From Candidatus Firestoneibacteriota bacterium (GTDB taxonomy: Bacteria > JACRDZ01), in contig JACRDZ010000008.1 in NCBI GenBank assembly GCA_016212735.1, forward strand, positions 1-5,927: a DNA stretch of 5,927 nucleotides, given 5' to 3'. A model generated the notes under the pieces. The model did not search any database, was not told the DNA's origin, and worked only from the letters and a program-made list of their open reading frames with translations. Of the stretch, positions 5,872 through 5,927 are shown one piece after another. A program made the position numbers and the translations under genes. Each line of letters starts with the position of its first letter. Position 1 is the stretch's first letter.

Positions 5872-5927
5872 AAGAATTAAAATATTCTTAAATTTAAGAG
5901 GGTCTAGCAGGAAGTAATGAATAAGGA

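Larger units (their letters stand above)
5602..5927. other. Non-coding region upstream of the operon
   Basis: This 326-base, very AT-rich stretch has no convincing gene on either strand. From left to right it holds the Shine-Dalgarno element, a leader with two overlapping inverted repeats, the candidate operon promoter, an unremarkable stretch (about 5752-5840), and weak plus-strand promoter and start signals near the right edge. A perfect 14-base palindrome lies at 5886-5899 and a 6+6 inverted repeat (AAGAAT/ATTCTT) at 5872-5889; both are so AT-rich that they may be chance. No tRNA or known riboswitch fold was recognised. Confidence 0.75.

Noticed and set aside
5833..5925. Open minus-strand frame of 30 codons entering from the right edge, ending at a TAA
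   Set aside because: Its Leu/Ile/Phe/Lys-rich translation is what random AT-rich DNA gives, and it competes with the better plus-strand signals; it cannot be supported as a gene end.

Overview
The window is AT-rich and comes from a bacterium with a cell envelope built for secreted proteins and lipoproteins, probably Gram-negative. Two of its three genes encode Sec-exported tetratricopeptide-repeat (TPR) proteins, one of them with a lipobox. Low GC, Asn/Lys/Tyr-rich proteins and a very long TPR_6/BamD-like solenoid are typical of poorly studied or uncultivated lineages, but nothing here fixes the phylum. Both complete genes end in TAA and read normally in the standard code.

All recognised genes lie on the minus strand and read from right to left: a 1315-residue exported TPR protein (5601-1654), a 352-residue TPR lipoprotein (1638-580), and the N-terminal 190 codons of purD (570-1, running off the left edge). 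The gaps are 15 and 9 bases with no terminator between them, so this looks like one operon. The purD fragment has no stop codon inside the window and is easily overlooked, but its GARS N-domain and the start of its ATP-grasp domain are unmistakable.

The right-hand 326 bases (5602-5927) hold no convincing gene. They contain a candidate sigma70-type promoter for the operon, with a perfect TTGACA and a 17-base spacer that is mostly an A-tract. Downstream is a leader of about 115 bases with an 8+8 palindrome and a second, overlapping inverted repeat, then a purine-rich Shine-Dalgarno element placed unusually far from the ATG. At the extreme right edge there are weak signs of a divergent plus-strand gene.

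The two TPR proteins probably act outside the cytoplasm as protein-interaction scaffolds: a soluble or envelope-associated superhelix of about 34 repeats plus a lipid-anchored partner. Their actual role cannot be read from the sequence. The link to purD, a cytosolic purine enzyme, may be only co-transcription. The points most worth following up are the homopolymer inside the promoter spacer, the overlapping leader hairpins, and a seven-repeat pattern of tryptophans in the giant TPR protein.
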